Both the position numbers and the translations under genes were made by a program. A DNA stretch of 64,000 bases from Enterovibrio norvegicus_B. Its GTDB lineage: Bacteria > Pseudomonadota > Gammaproteobacteria > Enterobacterales > Vibrionaceae. Of the stretch, positions 16,999 through 26,831 are shown piece by piece. Below the pieces are notes generated by a model that saw only the letters and a program-made list of their open reading frames with translations, was not told the DNA's origin and searched no databases. Position 1 is the first letter of the stretch. Every line of letters starts with the position of its first letter. The DNA lies in assembly GCF_002876705.1 (NCBI RefSeq), contig NZ_MDAG01000007.1:62001-126000 (forward strand). Direction: 5' to 3'.

Positions 16999-18714
16999 AT
17001 GCACACAGACGCATCGTTCACACCAGACGGGCTATTTACCCGCTTTAACGCCGATATCGATCATCTCGAATTGCCGAGCGCGTTTACCTTCCCATTTTAC
17101 TATCAGCCACACCCAATTTGTGTGCGTGCTGCACAAGAGTTGCAGCAACACCTTGCCACGCAAATCGATTGGCAGCATGACTTTGGGCTTAACAGTGAGC
17201 ACGAACTTGGCGAAAATACGGCAGAAGGCACAGGTAAAATGTTTGGCGTCTTGCTCGTGCGCTCTCCACGCGGAGAGCTCGGCTATTTCAGCGCGTTTTC
17301 TGGCAAAATTGCTGATCAAAACATTCTGCCGAATTTCGTGCCGCCTGTGTTTGATATGCTGGCCGAGGAATGTTTCTTCCAAACCGAATTGGAAGCGATC
17401 ACCGCCCTTAACGCGCAAGTCACTGCCCTTTCTGCCAACCCTCAAATATCGCACTTGAGTGGCAAAGTCGCGCAATACCAAGCCGACTACAAAGCGCTAG
17501 AGCAACAACAGCGCCAAGCCATGATTGAAGGACGCGCCGAGCGTAAACAGCAGCGCCAGCACGCTGAAGCCCACTTGACAGGCGAGGCGTTGAACGCCGC
17601 GCTAGACCTGCTTGCCAAGCAAAGCGTTGCCGAGAAAAACGACCTCAAATACCTCAAGATGGCATGGGACGAAAAAATCGACACCCTTCATGCTGAGTTA
17701 ACTGCGCTAACCGCCGCCATCGACGATGCGAAGCAGCAACGTAAAACCTTGTCGAACGCACTGCAAAACAAACTGTTTGAGCAATATTGCTTCCTCAATG
17801 CGAACGGTGAAGAAAAATCCCTCAACGCCATTTTTGCCCCAACCACCAGCCCAACGCCGCCTGCAGGTGCTGGAGAATGCGCTGCGCCTAAGTTGCTGCA
17901 CTATGCCTACAAGCACGGATATACCCCGCTCTCGATGGCGGAGTTTTGGTGGGGCGTTTCACCGAAATCAGAAGTGCGTCAGCATAAAAAGTTCTATCCA
18001 TCGTGCCACGGTAAGTGCAATCCCATTCTGGGGCACATGCTGGAAGGCTTAACGGTTGATCCAAACCCGCTTGAAACCAACTGGGCAGAAGACAAAGCGT
18101 TAGAGGTGGTTTATCAGGACGACGCCATCATCGTGGTGAACAAGCCCTCAGGCCTGCTTTCCGTGCCGGGCAAAACCATTAAAGATTCGGCCTACACGCG
18201 TGTGATTGCCACGCTGCCAGAGGTGGAAGAGACCTTTGTTCTGCATCGATTAGACATGGCGACATCTGGTTTGTTGGTGTTTGCCCTTACTCGACGCGCA
18301 AACAAAAACCTGCAAAAACAATTCATTACCCGAGGTGTTGAGAAGCGCTATGTCGCCATGGTGGAAGGAATGGTTGAACAACCAAGCGGTGAGATTAACC
18401 TGCCGATGCGCGGCGATCCTGACGACAGACCACGCCAATTGGTTTGCTTTGAACATGGCAAACCTGCGACGACGTATTGGCAGCTCATCCACGCCGAAAA
18501 CGGTCGCAGTAAACTTCACATGCAGCCGAAAACAGGTCGCACCCACCAACTCAGAGTGCATTGCGCACACGTGATGGGGCTGAATATGCCAATGGTTGGC
18601 GACGGTTTATATGGTGAACCCGACACACGCCTTCACCTGCATGCCGAACAGCTTTCATTTGATCACCCTTACACGCACCAACGCATGACGTTTGATGCTG
18701 AGTGTGATTTTTAA
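16999..18714 (+). CDS. RluA-family pseudouridine synthase, long form
   Basis: 571 residues. The catalytic domain is C-terminal (about 355-570): VVYQDDAIIVVNKPSGLLSVPG, then HRLDMATSGLLVFA with the catalytic aspartate, then LHMQPKTGRTHQLRVHCAH and GDGLYGE. It converts uridine to pseudouridine in RNA. The N-terminal 350 residues are unlike standard RluA (219 aa in E. coli): a small alpha/beta part, then a long coiled-coil-rich stretch (about 140-255, rich in Gln, Ala, Glu and Lys). This long form is seen in Vibrionaceae and relatives. The RNA target is unknown. Confidence 0.9.
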   Translation: MHTDASFTPDGLFTRFNADIDHLELPSAFTFPFYYQPHPICVRAAQELQQHLATQIDWQHDFGLNSEHELGENTAEGTGKMFGVLLVRSPRGELGYFSAFSGKIADQNILPNFVPPVFDMLAEECFFQTELEAITALNAQVTALSANPQISHLSGKVAQYQADYKALEQQQRQAMIEGRAERKQQRQHAEAHLTGEALNAALDLLAKQSVAEKNDLKYLKMAWDEKIDTLHAELTALTAAIDDAKQQRKTLSNALQNKLFEQYCFLNANGEEKSLNAIFAPTTSPTPPAGAGECAAPKLLHYAYKHGYTPLSMAEFWWGVSPKSEVRQHKKFYPSCHGKCNPILGHMLEGLTVDPNPLETNWAEDKALEVVYQDDAIIVVNKPSGLLSVPGKTIKDSAYTRVIATLPEVEETFVLHRLDMATSGLLVFALTRRANKNLQKQFITRGVEKRYVAMVEGMVEQPSGEINLPMRGDPDDRPRQLVCFEHGKPATTYWQLIHAENGRSKLHMQPKTGRTHQLRVHCAHVMGLNMPMVGDGLYGEPDTRLHLHAEQLSFDHPYTHQRMTFDAECDF

Positions 18715-18747
18715 GGCGTCACAGTTAAAAACACCCACAGAGCCGAT

Positions 18748-18790
18748 AAAAAAAGACCTTCACGAGATAAATCAATGAAGGTCTTTTTTT
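18748..18790. terminator. bidirectional intrinsic terminator
   Basis: AAGACCTTCA and TGAAGGTCTT pair around a 13-base loop, flanked by a seven-A run and a seven-T run. It ends both the pseudouridine synthase gene (plus) and the rhodanese gene (minus). Confidence 0.9.
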
Positions 18791-18818
18791 CAATTCTGAT
18801 GGGGTACATGTCGCTTAA

Positions 18819-19154
18819 TCACTCATCAAGCAAACCGCGCTGCGCTCTCGCATCTTCAATGCCACCCGCGTTAAACACATTCTGATAGCCTTCAGCCTTA
18901 AGCGCTTTCATTGCTTTTCCGGAGCGCACGCCACTGAGGCAATACAGGCGAATTTCTTGGTTTTTGTCAGGGTAAAACGCCGTCACTTCTTTCACGATAT
19001 CCGAATGCGAAAACCTGACATCACCCGGAATGTTATCGAAAAAATGCTCCGCTGCACTTCGCGTATCAATCCAAACCGCTTCGGCATGCACAGCCGCACT
19101 GAGCAGCATCGCCACCAATCCCACAACAATACGTTTTGAATTCAGGAACATCAT
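18819..19154 (-). CDS. periplasmic rhodanese-domain protein (PspE-like)
   Basis: 111 residues from the ATG at 19154, ten bases after AGGA; a GTG nine bases earlier sits too close to the ribosome site. A Sec signal peptide (RIVVGLVAMLLSAAVHA) is followed by a single rhodanese domain: VWIDTRSAAEHF and the active-site loop YCLSGVRSGKA with the sulfur-carrying cysteine. It matches PspE/GlpE-size thiosulfate sulfurtransferases. Monocistronic. Confidence 0.88.
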   Translation of the reverse strand: MMFLNSKRIVVGLVAMLLSAAVHAEAVWIDTRSAAEHFFDNIPGDVRFSHSDIVKEVTAFYPDKNQEIRLYCLSGVRSGKAMKALKAEGYQNVFNAGGIEDARAQRGLLDE

Positions 19155-19648
19155 GTCTCTCACTTCCTATCTGCGCGAATGCGCTTTATTTCCACTCATT
19201 CTTACATTATCCGTGATCAATCGGCAGTTTTCGAAATAGGCGTTGAGCCTTGAATCACAAAGATATGTCCCCCGGCTGTAGTGCGACTAATTGAAACGCG
19301 TTTGGTCTTGTTCACGTTTAGAGGTGGGATTAGAAGAACTATAGCGATTGAGAACAGTGATTGGATGAGCATCTTGGTATAGGAATGAAACCGCTTAAAA
19401 TGACGACCCTCGTCCGTTCAAACTTGATAAGCAGCATTTTCAGAAATGGACTTTTCAGAAGCCTTCCCTTAATTGTGCTTTGGGCATTGTCACTGCTGCA
19501 TTGGGCGGCGTGTTTGTTCTCTATCTGGTATGGCGAAAGCCGCTTGCTCACTGACAATGAAAAACAGCCCCAATGGGGGCTGTTTACGTTAAGCATGGGC
19601 TTGGCGCCATATGCTCAGGGCTTTCTAGCTCGAACCCTACCTATTCTA
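19155..19648. other. 494-base intergenic region
   Basis: It contains the rhodanese promoter side, a weak plus-strand frame (19361-19672) with one hydrophobic stretch but no convincing ribosome site, and the terminator of the DUF1826 gene at 19560-19585, which that frame would run across. I see no supported gene. Confidence 0.5.
19560..19585 (-). terminator. intrinsic terminator of the zinc-starvation operon
   Basis: CAGCCCC-AAT-GGGGCTG with flanking A and T runs; on the minus strand five T follow. It is about 65 bases past the stop of the DUF1826 gene. Confidence 0.8.
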
Positions 19649-20338
19649 TTAGTCTGCAAAATCGAGCGTTAAAAGCAGTCGGCTTTGGTCGGGATCATGC
19701 GCGGGGGATCGGTGCACGAGACCTGCTTCTTCGTTTCCTTCCCAGCTTTCTCCTTTGAGTAAGGCGACGTCAAAACAGTTGAGCTGACGGATGTCTTTTG
19801 CATGCGCATACAGACCAGACTCGCTATCCGGTTTCCCGTTACTTCCTCTGCCCAACTTCGTTTGATCAACCACGTTATGCGGTAGCCATTCTGTCGCGAC
19901 GTTTTGATACGTGGTGACTAAGCGGCACGGGACTTTGTCGGTGTGAAAACGCGGGCACATGGCTTTATCAATCACGGTTAATCGTAAACCGACTCGCTTG
20001 AGATCGAACAAACAGCAAAACATGTTCACCAGTAGTTCGATGTCATTAATCAGCGTTTGATGCACCACAAGATCGAGCGATTCTTCTAGGCCTTCACGCA
20101 CATTGTCTGGTGTGACGTTAAGCGATACGCCGTAATGAGGCTTTTCACTGATCAAGGCGCTAACCGCATGTTGAACCGCCTCTGGAAGATCGCGCTCCCA
20201 AATCGCAATGTTGGTGTCATCACGGTAGATATCACCCAGCACGGTTGGATGGGGGCCTATCGCTTCTGTGCGAGTCAGTAGCGCCGTTGAATGATGTTCG
20301 GTGTCGCTCGTTTGAGCAGGGGAAATATCAGAATACAT
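19649..20338 (-). CDS. DUF1826 protein, zinc-starvation operon
   Basis: 229 residues from the ATG at 20338 (GGAGTGACC upstream), which lies just past the zigA stop at 20343. The pattern IWERDLPEAVQHAV, LVNMFCCLFDLKRVGLRL, CPRFHTDKVPCRLVTTYQ and LLKGESWEGNEEAGLVHRSP is DUF1826. The HTDKV...R and later His residues suggest a metal-dependent oxygenase-like barrel, but its reaction is not established. DUF1826 genes repeatedly sit beside COG0523 GTPases in Zur regulons, as here, so it probably helps cells under zinc shortage. Confidence 0.85.
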   Translation of the reverse strand: MYSDISPAQTSDTEHHSTALLTRTEAIGPHPTVLGDIYRDDTNIAIWERDLPEAVQHAVSALISEKPHYGVSLNVTPDNVREGLEESLDLVVHQTLINDIELLVNMFCCLFDLKRVGLRLTVIDKAMCPRFHTDKVPCRLVTTYQNVATEWLPHNVVDQTKLGRGSNGKPDSESGLYAHAKDIRQLNCFDVALLKGESWEGNEEAGLVHRSPAHDPDQSRLLLTLDFAD

Positions 20339-20342
20339 GTGG

Positions 20343-21548
20343 TCACTCCGCGGTAATAAATGGGTCATTTACGCCTTGCCAGTAAGCGTGGCCTTTTGAT
20401 AGTTCATCGTCGCTCAACAAGCACGCATCCAAATCAGCCATCATTTGCGCCTGATTTAGCCCTTGCCCAATGAAGACAAGCTCCTGTCGCTTATCGCCGA
20501 AAGGCTCTACCCATTGTTTTTGGATTGATTCGAGGTAATCGCTGTCTGTCGGCCAGTCTTCCTTTGGAACGGCTTTCCAAAAGAGTCCCGCTGCACCGTA
20601 TCTCGCCATGCCGCCCGCTTGGCTCCATTGCCATGCGAAATCAGGGTGAGACGCTAGCCAGAAATACCCTTTCGAACGCAGCAACTTCCCGTAGTTTTCA
20701 GTGCGATGAAGGAATTGATGGAATTTTTCAGGATGGAAAGGACGGCGCGCCAAGTAGCTGAAGCTGCCAATGTTGTACTCTTCCGTCTCGGGTATGTGTT
20801 CGCCGCGCATTTCCTTTAGCCAACCCGGTGCTTGTTGGGCACGATCGAAATCAAAGAGACGGGTGTTCAAGATGGCGTCTGTGTCTACCTTGCCTTCTGC
20901 TATCGGGATGATTTTGGCTTCGGTATTGAGGCTTTTAAGGATGGCGATTAAACGCTGCAGCTCATCGGGCGAGGCCACATCTGTTTTGCTGATCAGAATG
21001 ACATCGGCGAACTCAACTTGATCGACAAGGAGATCCGCCACACTTCGCTCGTCCTCTTCGCCCAGTGATTCTGCCGTTTCGGTAAGATCTTTGGCTTCGT
21101 CAAAATCCTTTAAAAAGTTGACGGCATCGACCACGGTGACCATGGTGTCGAGATCGGCAACATCAGACAGTGAAACGCCATTTTCATCCGCGAATGTGAA
21201 GGTTTCAGCAACGGGAAGAGGCTCTGAAATGCCAGTGGATTCAATCACGAGGTAATCAAACTTTCCGCTGTTGGCAAGCGCAGACACTTCAATCAGTAAG
21301 TCTTCACGCAGCGTACAACAGATGCAGCCGTTACTCATTTCAACGAGTTTTTCTTGGCTGTGATTCAGCGATACTTGGTCTTTCACGATCGCCACATCGA
21401 TGTTGATTTCGCTCATGTCATTCACGATGACGGCGATTTTCTTTCCGTCTACGTTGTTGAGTAAATGACTGAGAATGGTGGTTTTTCCGGCACCAAGAAA
21501 GCCAGACAGCACAGTGACTGGCAGCTTATTTTGCACACTTGACGACAT
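20343..21548 (-). CDS. zigA: zinc metallochaperone GTPase (COG0523)
   Basis: 401 residues from the ATG at 21548; an upstream in-frame start would place the Zur site inside the coding region. GTPase motifs: Walker A GFLGAGKTT near residue 15, the family-defining metal motif NGCICCTLREDLL near 75, ESTGISEP near 100, and ISKTD for guanine recognition near 188. The CobW C-terminal domain spans about 255-390 (RPFHPEKFHQFL). These GTPases deliver zinc to client enzymes in zinc-limited cells. The Zur-like palindrome 26 bases upstream and the DUF1826 neighbour support this branch over cobalamin-type CobW. Confidence 0.88.
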   Translation of the reverse strand: MSSSVQNKLPVTVLSGFLGAGKTTILSHLLNNVDGKKIAVIVNDMSEINIDVAIVKDQVSLNHSQEKLVEMSNGCICCTLREDLLIEVSALANSGKFDYLVIESTGISEPLPVAETFTFADENGVSLSDVADLDTMVTVVDAVNFLKDFDEAKDLTETAESLGEEDERSVADLLVDQVEFADVILISKTDVASPDELQRLIAILKSLNTEAKIIPIAEGKVDTDAILNTRLFDFDRAQQAPGWLKEMRGEHIPETEEYNIGSFSYLARRPFHPEKFHQFLHRTENYGKLLRSKGYFWLASHPDFAWQWSQAGGMARYGAAGLFWKAVPKEDWPTDSDYLESIQKQWVEPFGDKRQELVFIGQGLNQAQMMADLDACLLSDDELSKGHAYWQGVNDPFITAE

Positions 21549-21573
21549 TGCTAGCGTCTCTTCATTATTTTTG

Positions 21574-21591
21574 GTTATGTTATAACATAAC
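21574..21591. promoter_or_regulatory. Zur operator (perfect 18-bp palindrome)
   Basis: GTTATGTTATAACATAAC is a perfect palindrome 26 bases before the zigA start. It matches the gamma-proteobacterial Zur consensus built around TGTTATAnTATAACA. Zur with zinc would bind here and silence zigA and the DUF1826 gene. Confidence 0.85.
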
Positions 21592-21669
21592 ACAATGGAC
21601 AAGACGGATCATCGACACTCGCTGATCAAAACGCAACAAAGCACGATACGTATCAACGGTGAGCAACAG

Positions 21670-21699
21670 AACGAAAAAAGCCATCTTTTCAGATGGCTT
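21670..21699 (-). terminator. terminator of the RTX gene; copy 1 of a 30-bp direct repeat
   Basis: AAGCCATCT-GAAA-AGATGGCTT on the minus strand, followed by T6. The 30 bases are identical to 26832-26861 on the other side of the RTX gene. It lies about 60 bases beyond the RTX stop. Confidence 0.85.
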
Positions 21700-21760
21700 G
21701 TGTGTTTGTTTTATCTAGAGATTCACGGTGAAGTAATGTGAATGTTCCCAATAAGTGTTG

Positions 21761-24700
21761 CTAACTGAATAGAAAATCATCTGGATCCACAGCACCGACA
21801 AAGACGTTCTTCAACGCGATAGTAAAGTCGTAATCAGCCAATTTGATGTAAGTATAAGGTTCAGGACTAGGCTTGAAGATCTGCAGGTCATCAAAACTCA
21901 CGTTAGTCTGCAGCACATCAAAATGGATAACATCAATACCTACTTCAAAATCTTCTATTATGAAAGGCACTTCAGCATAACGGGCGCTAGTTTCTTCCTC
22001 AAAAATAAAGGTATCTTCGCCAGCGCCACCAAACAGAACATGAGCATTTAGGGATGAAGACTGCGATACATTTAGCACAAATGTATCATCACCTTCTCCT
22101 CCATGGATGGTTTCAGTACCAGTGCCAGCATAAATGGTATCTTCACCATCACCAGCGTATATTTCATACTCTCCACTGCCAGTGTAAATAACATCGTCAC
22201 CACCACCAGCATTGAGTGTTTCATCACCAGCATTATCTAATCGATAAACCTCTGATAGTGCACTGCCAGAAAAGACACCTTCGGAATCTGAGTCTTTCTG
22301 GATAATAATGTTCACATTGTCATCCGTCAGTGATGTCAACGCGACATTATTTAAGGTGATAGACTTTTCTTCAGATAGGCTAATAATAGTGCTTCCATCA
22401 ATAACTGAAAGCTGAATGTCTGTTTCAACGCCGTCATTTGGCTTGTATACAATTTCAAGCACATCTTGCATTGGGTCAAAATCCTCAATCACATTGTGAC
22501 CGAAGCTTCCATTGATGGAGAACACATCCTCCCCAGCCCCTCCCGAAATAACGTCATCTCCATTGCCACTTTCGATCAAATCTCGGTTATCCGTCCCTTC
22601 AAGCGTATTATTTCCATTATTTCCTACGAGATGACGTCCAAAACCGTCGTCGCCAACATGGAATTGAAATTGAGCAGCCGATAAGTTACTAGCATTGTAA
22701 TCATGTAAAGTAATGCTCGAAGAAAGTGTGCCGCTAGTAGGTAAGGTAATAACGGTATTCTCACCAGCCTGCATAATCTCTAGATCGTTAAAGCTATAAA
22801 GGGAGCTGAAATCGCTAATATTGATAACGCCAGAATCGTCAAAGCCATGAATACTATCGTGGCCAAAGGTCTCGCCTTGAAGGAGTCCACTTCCAAAGAA
22901 AAACACCGTTTGTCCTGAAGATATGTATGTATCGTCGCCTTGGCCACCGTCTAACCAATTGATTCTGCCAACACCTTGAAGTGTGTCGTTGCCTGCTCCA
23001 CCAATGAGTACGTTGTATTCACCAGTTTCACCGATAAGGTTAAAGTCAATATCTTCCAAACTGATCGCCATAAGATCAGCGTTTTCAAACAACACCGTAT
23101 GATTATTTATATTGCCATAAAGATTCAGAAGCGTGTCTGACCCTTGTTCAACAAGGTAAGTATCTTTAAAGTTCTTAGCAATATTCGACGAAGATTTTAA
23201 AGTGACATTCAGCCTGTCCATACCTACTTCAAAGTCCTCAACTCGATCAATACCATCCGACCAATCAAATACAAACGTATCTTTGCCTTCACCACCTCGA
23301 AGATTGTCGTTACCTCGACCAGAAATCAATGTATCTGCACCATCACCACCGTCGAGAGTATCATTCCCGACACCACCGTCGAGCACATCATCCCCAACGC
23401 CGGCTTTCAGTATATCGTCGCCACTGCCTCCGAATAACTGGTCATTACCGCTTCCTGTCGATATAGAATCATCACCTTTATGAGTCGAAACGATGTCATT
23501 TCCTTTACCAGTAACAATAGCATCACTGTAAATCCCACCAGATACAGTAAAGCTAGCATTATCAATGGAAATATCATGTGGTGAAGTATTTGATAGATCC
23601 AATGAAATAGATATATTTTCTAAATTAAGATCTTCCTGACTAACGCCTTTGAGAGTGACAATTGATTTATCACTTAAGTTATAATATGTATTGCCATTAT
23701 TAAAGTCGACACCATAATCATCCGAACCTGAAAAAGAAATAATCAGTTTTTCATTGTCAACATCAAAATCTTCTATGTTTATTTCTTTATCTTTAGGTCG
23801 TCTCACACTGTCAAATAGTTCAATGTCGAAAGTATCATTTCCCTCTCCACCAAATAACGTCGTTTCATGAGCATTGGCATCAGACCAATTACTCACCTTT
23901 AAAATATCATTGCCCTTTCCGCCATATAAGGTGTTTACACTGTCACTGAAACTTAACCCATTAACGATGATATCATCACCATCACCGCCATATGCAAGAT
24001 TGTTTCCTTCACTGGCGCTGATGTAGTCATCACCTCCGCCTCCAAACAGTTGATCGCTTCCACTCCCTCCCAAAATTGTGTCGTCACCTTCACCACCATC
24101 TAGTATGTCGTCTCCAAACTCCCCATAGATGAAGTCATCACCCTTTAGTCCATAGACAGTGTCGTTTCCACCCCCTCCCCAAATTCTGTCGTCACCTTCA
24201 CCACCATCTAGTATGTCGTCTCCAGACTCCCCGTCGATGAAGTCATCGCCCTTTAGTCCATAGACAGTGTCGTTGCCAACCCCTCCATGAATTGACTGGT
24301 TTCCTTCATTACCAAAGAGTTGGTCGTTTCCTTCGTAACCAAAAATAGTGATAGCACCTTTACCACTGACAATCTGATTGTCAGTGTCGTCTCCAACGAG
24401 ATATCCCTGATTGTTGGTGTACGCTTGACCGTTTATGATAAAATCAGACTCCGACAAGGTTGCGGCATCAACATTTTTGAGCGTTATGGAGTTAGTGTAA
24501 GGGCGGGTTATGAGTGTATCAGAACCAACTTGGGCGATATCTAAACGATCGAAGTCTATTGTTGTCCATATCTGAATCAAGTCTTCATTGAGCGTAAAAT
24601 CCTCAACAATATAATGCTCAAGGTCATGCCCATGCCCATAATCAAAATCGAAAAAATATTCAGATCTTAGACTTTGACCGTTTATTTGTGAGTATGCATC

Positions 24701-26596
24701 ACCAAATGAAAATATATCTTCACCAGCACCGCCATACATTGTTCCTTCAGTCTTATCTTGATTAACAAGAACGTCGTTTCCATCCCCCCCTATGCTCGAT
24801 TTTGTTTTCAAAAAGAACTCAAAATCTTCAGGGTTAATATCTTCCTCATTGGTATTTTCTAGTGTAATAGACACATTATCATTCAACGTTATTTTTAAAT
24901 CATCCAACTGCTGAACATAAGTAACATCACCAACATTGAAGCTCTCTCCGGTATAAAATACACGTATTTTGTCAACGCCAGGCTCAAAATCAGTAATCAC
25001 ATCATGATCAATGTCATCATGATCAAATCCGTTGTACCTCGTTACATAATTATGTCCGTCACTTGCAGGGGAATAGTAATAACGCTCACTCGACTGTCCA
25101 ATAGAAACACCAAAGACATCACTCCCTTCACCTCCAGTCAGCACGTCCGTTCCTAAGCCACCAGAGAGGTAATCATCACCCTTGCCGCCATTGAGAACAT
25201 CATTTTCATCACCGCCCAATAGGACATCGTTTTCATTAACTGGAAGATTGTTCTCCCCCGAGTTAACTAGCTGTTCTTTCCAAATACCAAGCTTTTCAAC
25301 ATACGCGTCGGCAGATTGGAAAACGAAATTCTCTTCAGATAAAGCAGACGGCGTGGTCTTGTTTAAGGTGATAGTGGAACCAGTGGAAAGCGTGATGACG
25401 GTGGTCGAGCCAACCTTTTGGATATCCAGCTCATCGAAGCTGGTGTGGATCGCGCTATCAATGCTGATGGTGTCGACACCCGCGTCAAAATCGACAATGC
25501 GATCATCACCAGAGTCATTTGTGGTGCTGTCGCCCAAAATGGAAGAGCCAAAGTGGTAGATATCAGCGCCAGCTCCACCAACAAAAAACTGATCTCCCTC
25601 ATTTCCCGAAAGAAAATCATCACCATCGTTACCGTAAAGCCGCCCATTACTTGCCACATCGCCAGAGATCTGAAGTACATCATTACCAGAGCCGCCTAAC
25701 AGCTTGTCATTCTCTCCACGGCTTATGAGTACATCATCGCCAGAGCCACCGCCGAGGTTGTCGTTTCCGAAGCCTTCAATCAGGTCACTGCCGCGACCGC
25801 CGACGGCGGTATCGCCCGTCGCTGTATCTAGAACAATGTGGTCGTCGCCACCACCGCCTGTGATGTATTGTGGCTCTTCAACAGGCTCGCCTGTGTCATC
25901 GCCCCAAATCCCAAGTTTGCTCTGATACTCCTGACCACCTTGAAACACGAAATTGTCAGCGCTCAGTGCGGTGGCAGTGGTGTTGTTCAAGGTGATGGTT
26001 GCCCCTGTAGAGAGCGTGATAACAGTGGTGGGTCCAACTTGTTTGATGTCGAGTTCATCGAAATGGGTATGAATCGCAGGGTCAATACTGATGGTATCAA
26101 CGCCGATCTCAAAATCGACAATACGATCATGCCCTGAGTGGGTCGTTGGGCTGGTGCTGTCATATTTTGGGTCTGAATCTAAGATGGATGAGCCAAAGTG
26201 GTAGGTGTCTGCACCGCTACCACCTGTAAAAAATTGGTCGTTATGATTGCCTGAGAGGTAATCATCACCATCTCCACCGGAGAGTTTTGCTCCGTCACCG
26301 AGGTCGCCAGCAACGTGAAGCACATCGTGACCTTGCCCCCCATTTAACGTTTTGCTTCCCAAACTGACGAGCACATCGTTCCCACGGCCCCCGCCAAGAT
26401 TGTCGCCGTCGTTACCCTCTAGCCAATCACTGCCTTGTCCACCAAAAATGGCCGTATCCGTGTCAGTGTCACCGCTGATAAAATCGTTGCCACCACCCCC
26501 GTATATGCGGGTTGGTGTGTTTTCATCCGCCGTAGTCCCTTCGAGGTTTGAAGCGTAGATGACGTCGTTGTCGCTTGTTCCTTTGATAGATGCCAT
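21761..26596 (-). CDS. large RTX (hemolysin-type calcium-binding repeat) protein
   Basis: 1611 residues, built almost wholly of RTX nonapeptides (GGxGxDxLx), for example GGGGNDFISGD at about 33 and LDGGEGDDTILGG-like arrays around 780-900 and 1080-1150. Between arrays are beta-rich linker modules of the type DxIxDFxxGxDxIxI...TVITLSTGxTITLxN. The first two such modules (about 130-250 and 330-440) are near copies. There is no N-terminal signal peptide. The end, VDPDDFLFS, is acidic then hydrophobic, as in type I secretion signals. No enzymatic, adhesin-Ig or peptidase domain was recognised. A type I exporter is not adjacent. Probable role: secreted, calcium-folded surface or matrix protein. 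Confidence 0.85.
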   Translation of the reverse strand: MASIKGTSDNDVIYASNLEGTTADENTPTRIYGGGGNDFISGDTDTDTAIFGGQGSDWLEGNDGDNLGGGRGNDVLVSLGSKTLNGGQGHDVLHVAGDLGDGAKLSGGDGDDYLSGNHNDQFFTGGSGADTYHFGSSILDSDPKYDSTSPTTHSGHDRIVDFEIGVDTISIDPAIHTHFDELDIKQVGPTTVITLSTGATITLNNTTATALSADNFVFQGGQEYQSKLGIWGDDTGEPVEEPQYITGGGGDDHIVLDTATGDTAVGGRGSDLIEGFGNDNLGGGSGDDVLISRGENDKLLGGSGNDVLQISGDVASNGRLYGNDGDDFLSGNEGDQFFVGGAGADIYHFGSSILGDSTTNDSGDDRIVDFDAGVDTISIDSAIHTSFDELDIQKVGSTTVITLSTGSTITLNKTTPSALSEENFVFQSADAYVEKLGIWKEQLVNSGENNLPVNENDVLLGGDENDVLNGGKGDDYLSGGLGTDVLTGGEGSDVFGVSIGQSSERYYYSPASDGHNYVTRYNGFDHDDIDHDVITDFEPGVDKIRVFYTGESFNVGDVTYVQQLDDLKITLNDNVSITLENTNEEDINPEDFEFFLKTKSSIGGDGNDVLVNQDKTEGTMYGGAGEDIFSFGDAYSQINGQSLRSEYFFDFDYGHGHDLEHYIVEDFTLNEDLIQIWTTIDFDRLDIAQVGSDTLITRPYTNSITLKNVDAATLSESDFIINGQAYTNNQGYLVGDDTDNQIVSGKGAITIFGYEGNDQLFGNEGNQSIHGGVGNDTVYGLKGDDFIDGESGDDILDGGEGDDRIWGGGGNDTVYGLKGDDFIYGEFGDDILDGGEGDDTILGGSGSDQLFGGGGDDYISASEGNNLAYGGDGDDIIVNGLSFSDSVNTLYGGKGNDILKVSNWSDANAHETTLFGGEGNDTFDIELFDSVRRPKDKEINIEDFDVDNEKLIISFSGSDDYGVDFNNGNTYYNLSDKSIVTLKGVSQEDLNLENISISLDLSNTSPHDISIDNASFTVSGGIYSDAIVTGKGNDIVSTHKGDDSISTGSGNDQLFGGSGDDILKAGVGDDVLDGGVGNDTLDGGDGADTLISGRGNDNLRGGEGKDTFVFDWSDGIDRVEDFEVGMDRLNVTLKSSSNIAKNFKDTYLVEQGSDTLLNLYGNINNHTVLFENADLMAISLEDIDFNLIGETGEYNVLIGGAGNDTLQGVGRINWLDGGQGDDTYISSGQTVFFFGSGLLQGETFGHDSIHGFDDSGVINISDFSSLYSFNDLEIMQAGENTVITLPTSGTLSSSITLHDYNASNLSAAQFQFHVGDDGFGRHLVGNNGNNTLEGTDNRDLIESGNGDDVISGGAGEDVFSINGSFGHNVIEDFDPMQDVLEIVYKPNDGVETDIQLSVIDGSTIISLSEEKSITLNNVALTSLTDDNVNIIIQKDSDSEGVFSGSALSEVYRLDNAGDETLNAGGGDDVIYTGSGEYEIYAGDGEDTIYAGTGTETIHGGEGDDTFVLNVSQSSSLNAHVLFGGAGEDTFIFEEETSARYAEVPFIIEDFEVGIDVIHFDVLQTNVSFDDLQIFKPSPEPYTYIKLADYDFTIALKNVFVGAVDPDDFLFS
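24049..24290. repeat. internal tandem duplication of about 120 bp in the RTX gene
   Basis: The block around 24062-24175 and the block around 24188-24290 are near identical (both contain CACCATCTAGTATGTCGTCT and CCTTTAGTCCATAGACAGTG). They encode two successive copies of a YGLKGDDFI-GE-GDDILDGGEGDD unit, showing recent unequal recombination within the repeat array. Confidence 0.75.
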
Positions 26597-26831
26597 TTTT
26601 TTGTCCTTATTGTTATCGTTTTCATATGCACAGATTTAGAGCAAAGTAAGCTGTGCATCTTTGGCAGTATCGTATTCGAAGCGGCTATAGATATGATGTT
26701 GCAACTATTGGACATTTCCTCGTTAAGTCGGTTTATAACAAGTGTCCCATAATCGGAAAAAGAAGAGTAAAGGTGGACTAGTTAGAAGCGACGTTAAGTG
26801 GTTGATGAAACGCAAATATTCATATTTTAAC

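Noticed and set aside
19361..19672. 103-codon plus-strand frame with a hydrophobic stretch
   Set aside because: Runs through the DUF1826 terminator hairpin into the end of that gene, and AGGA is too close to the ATG.
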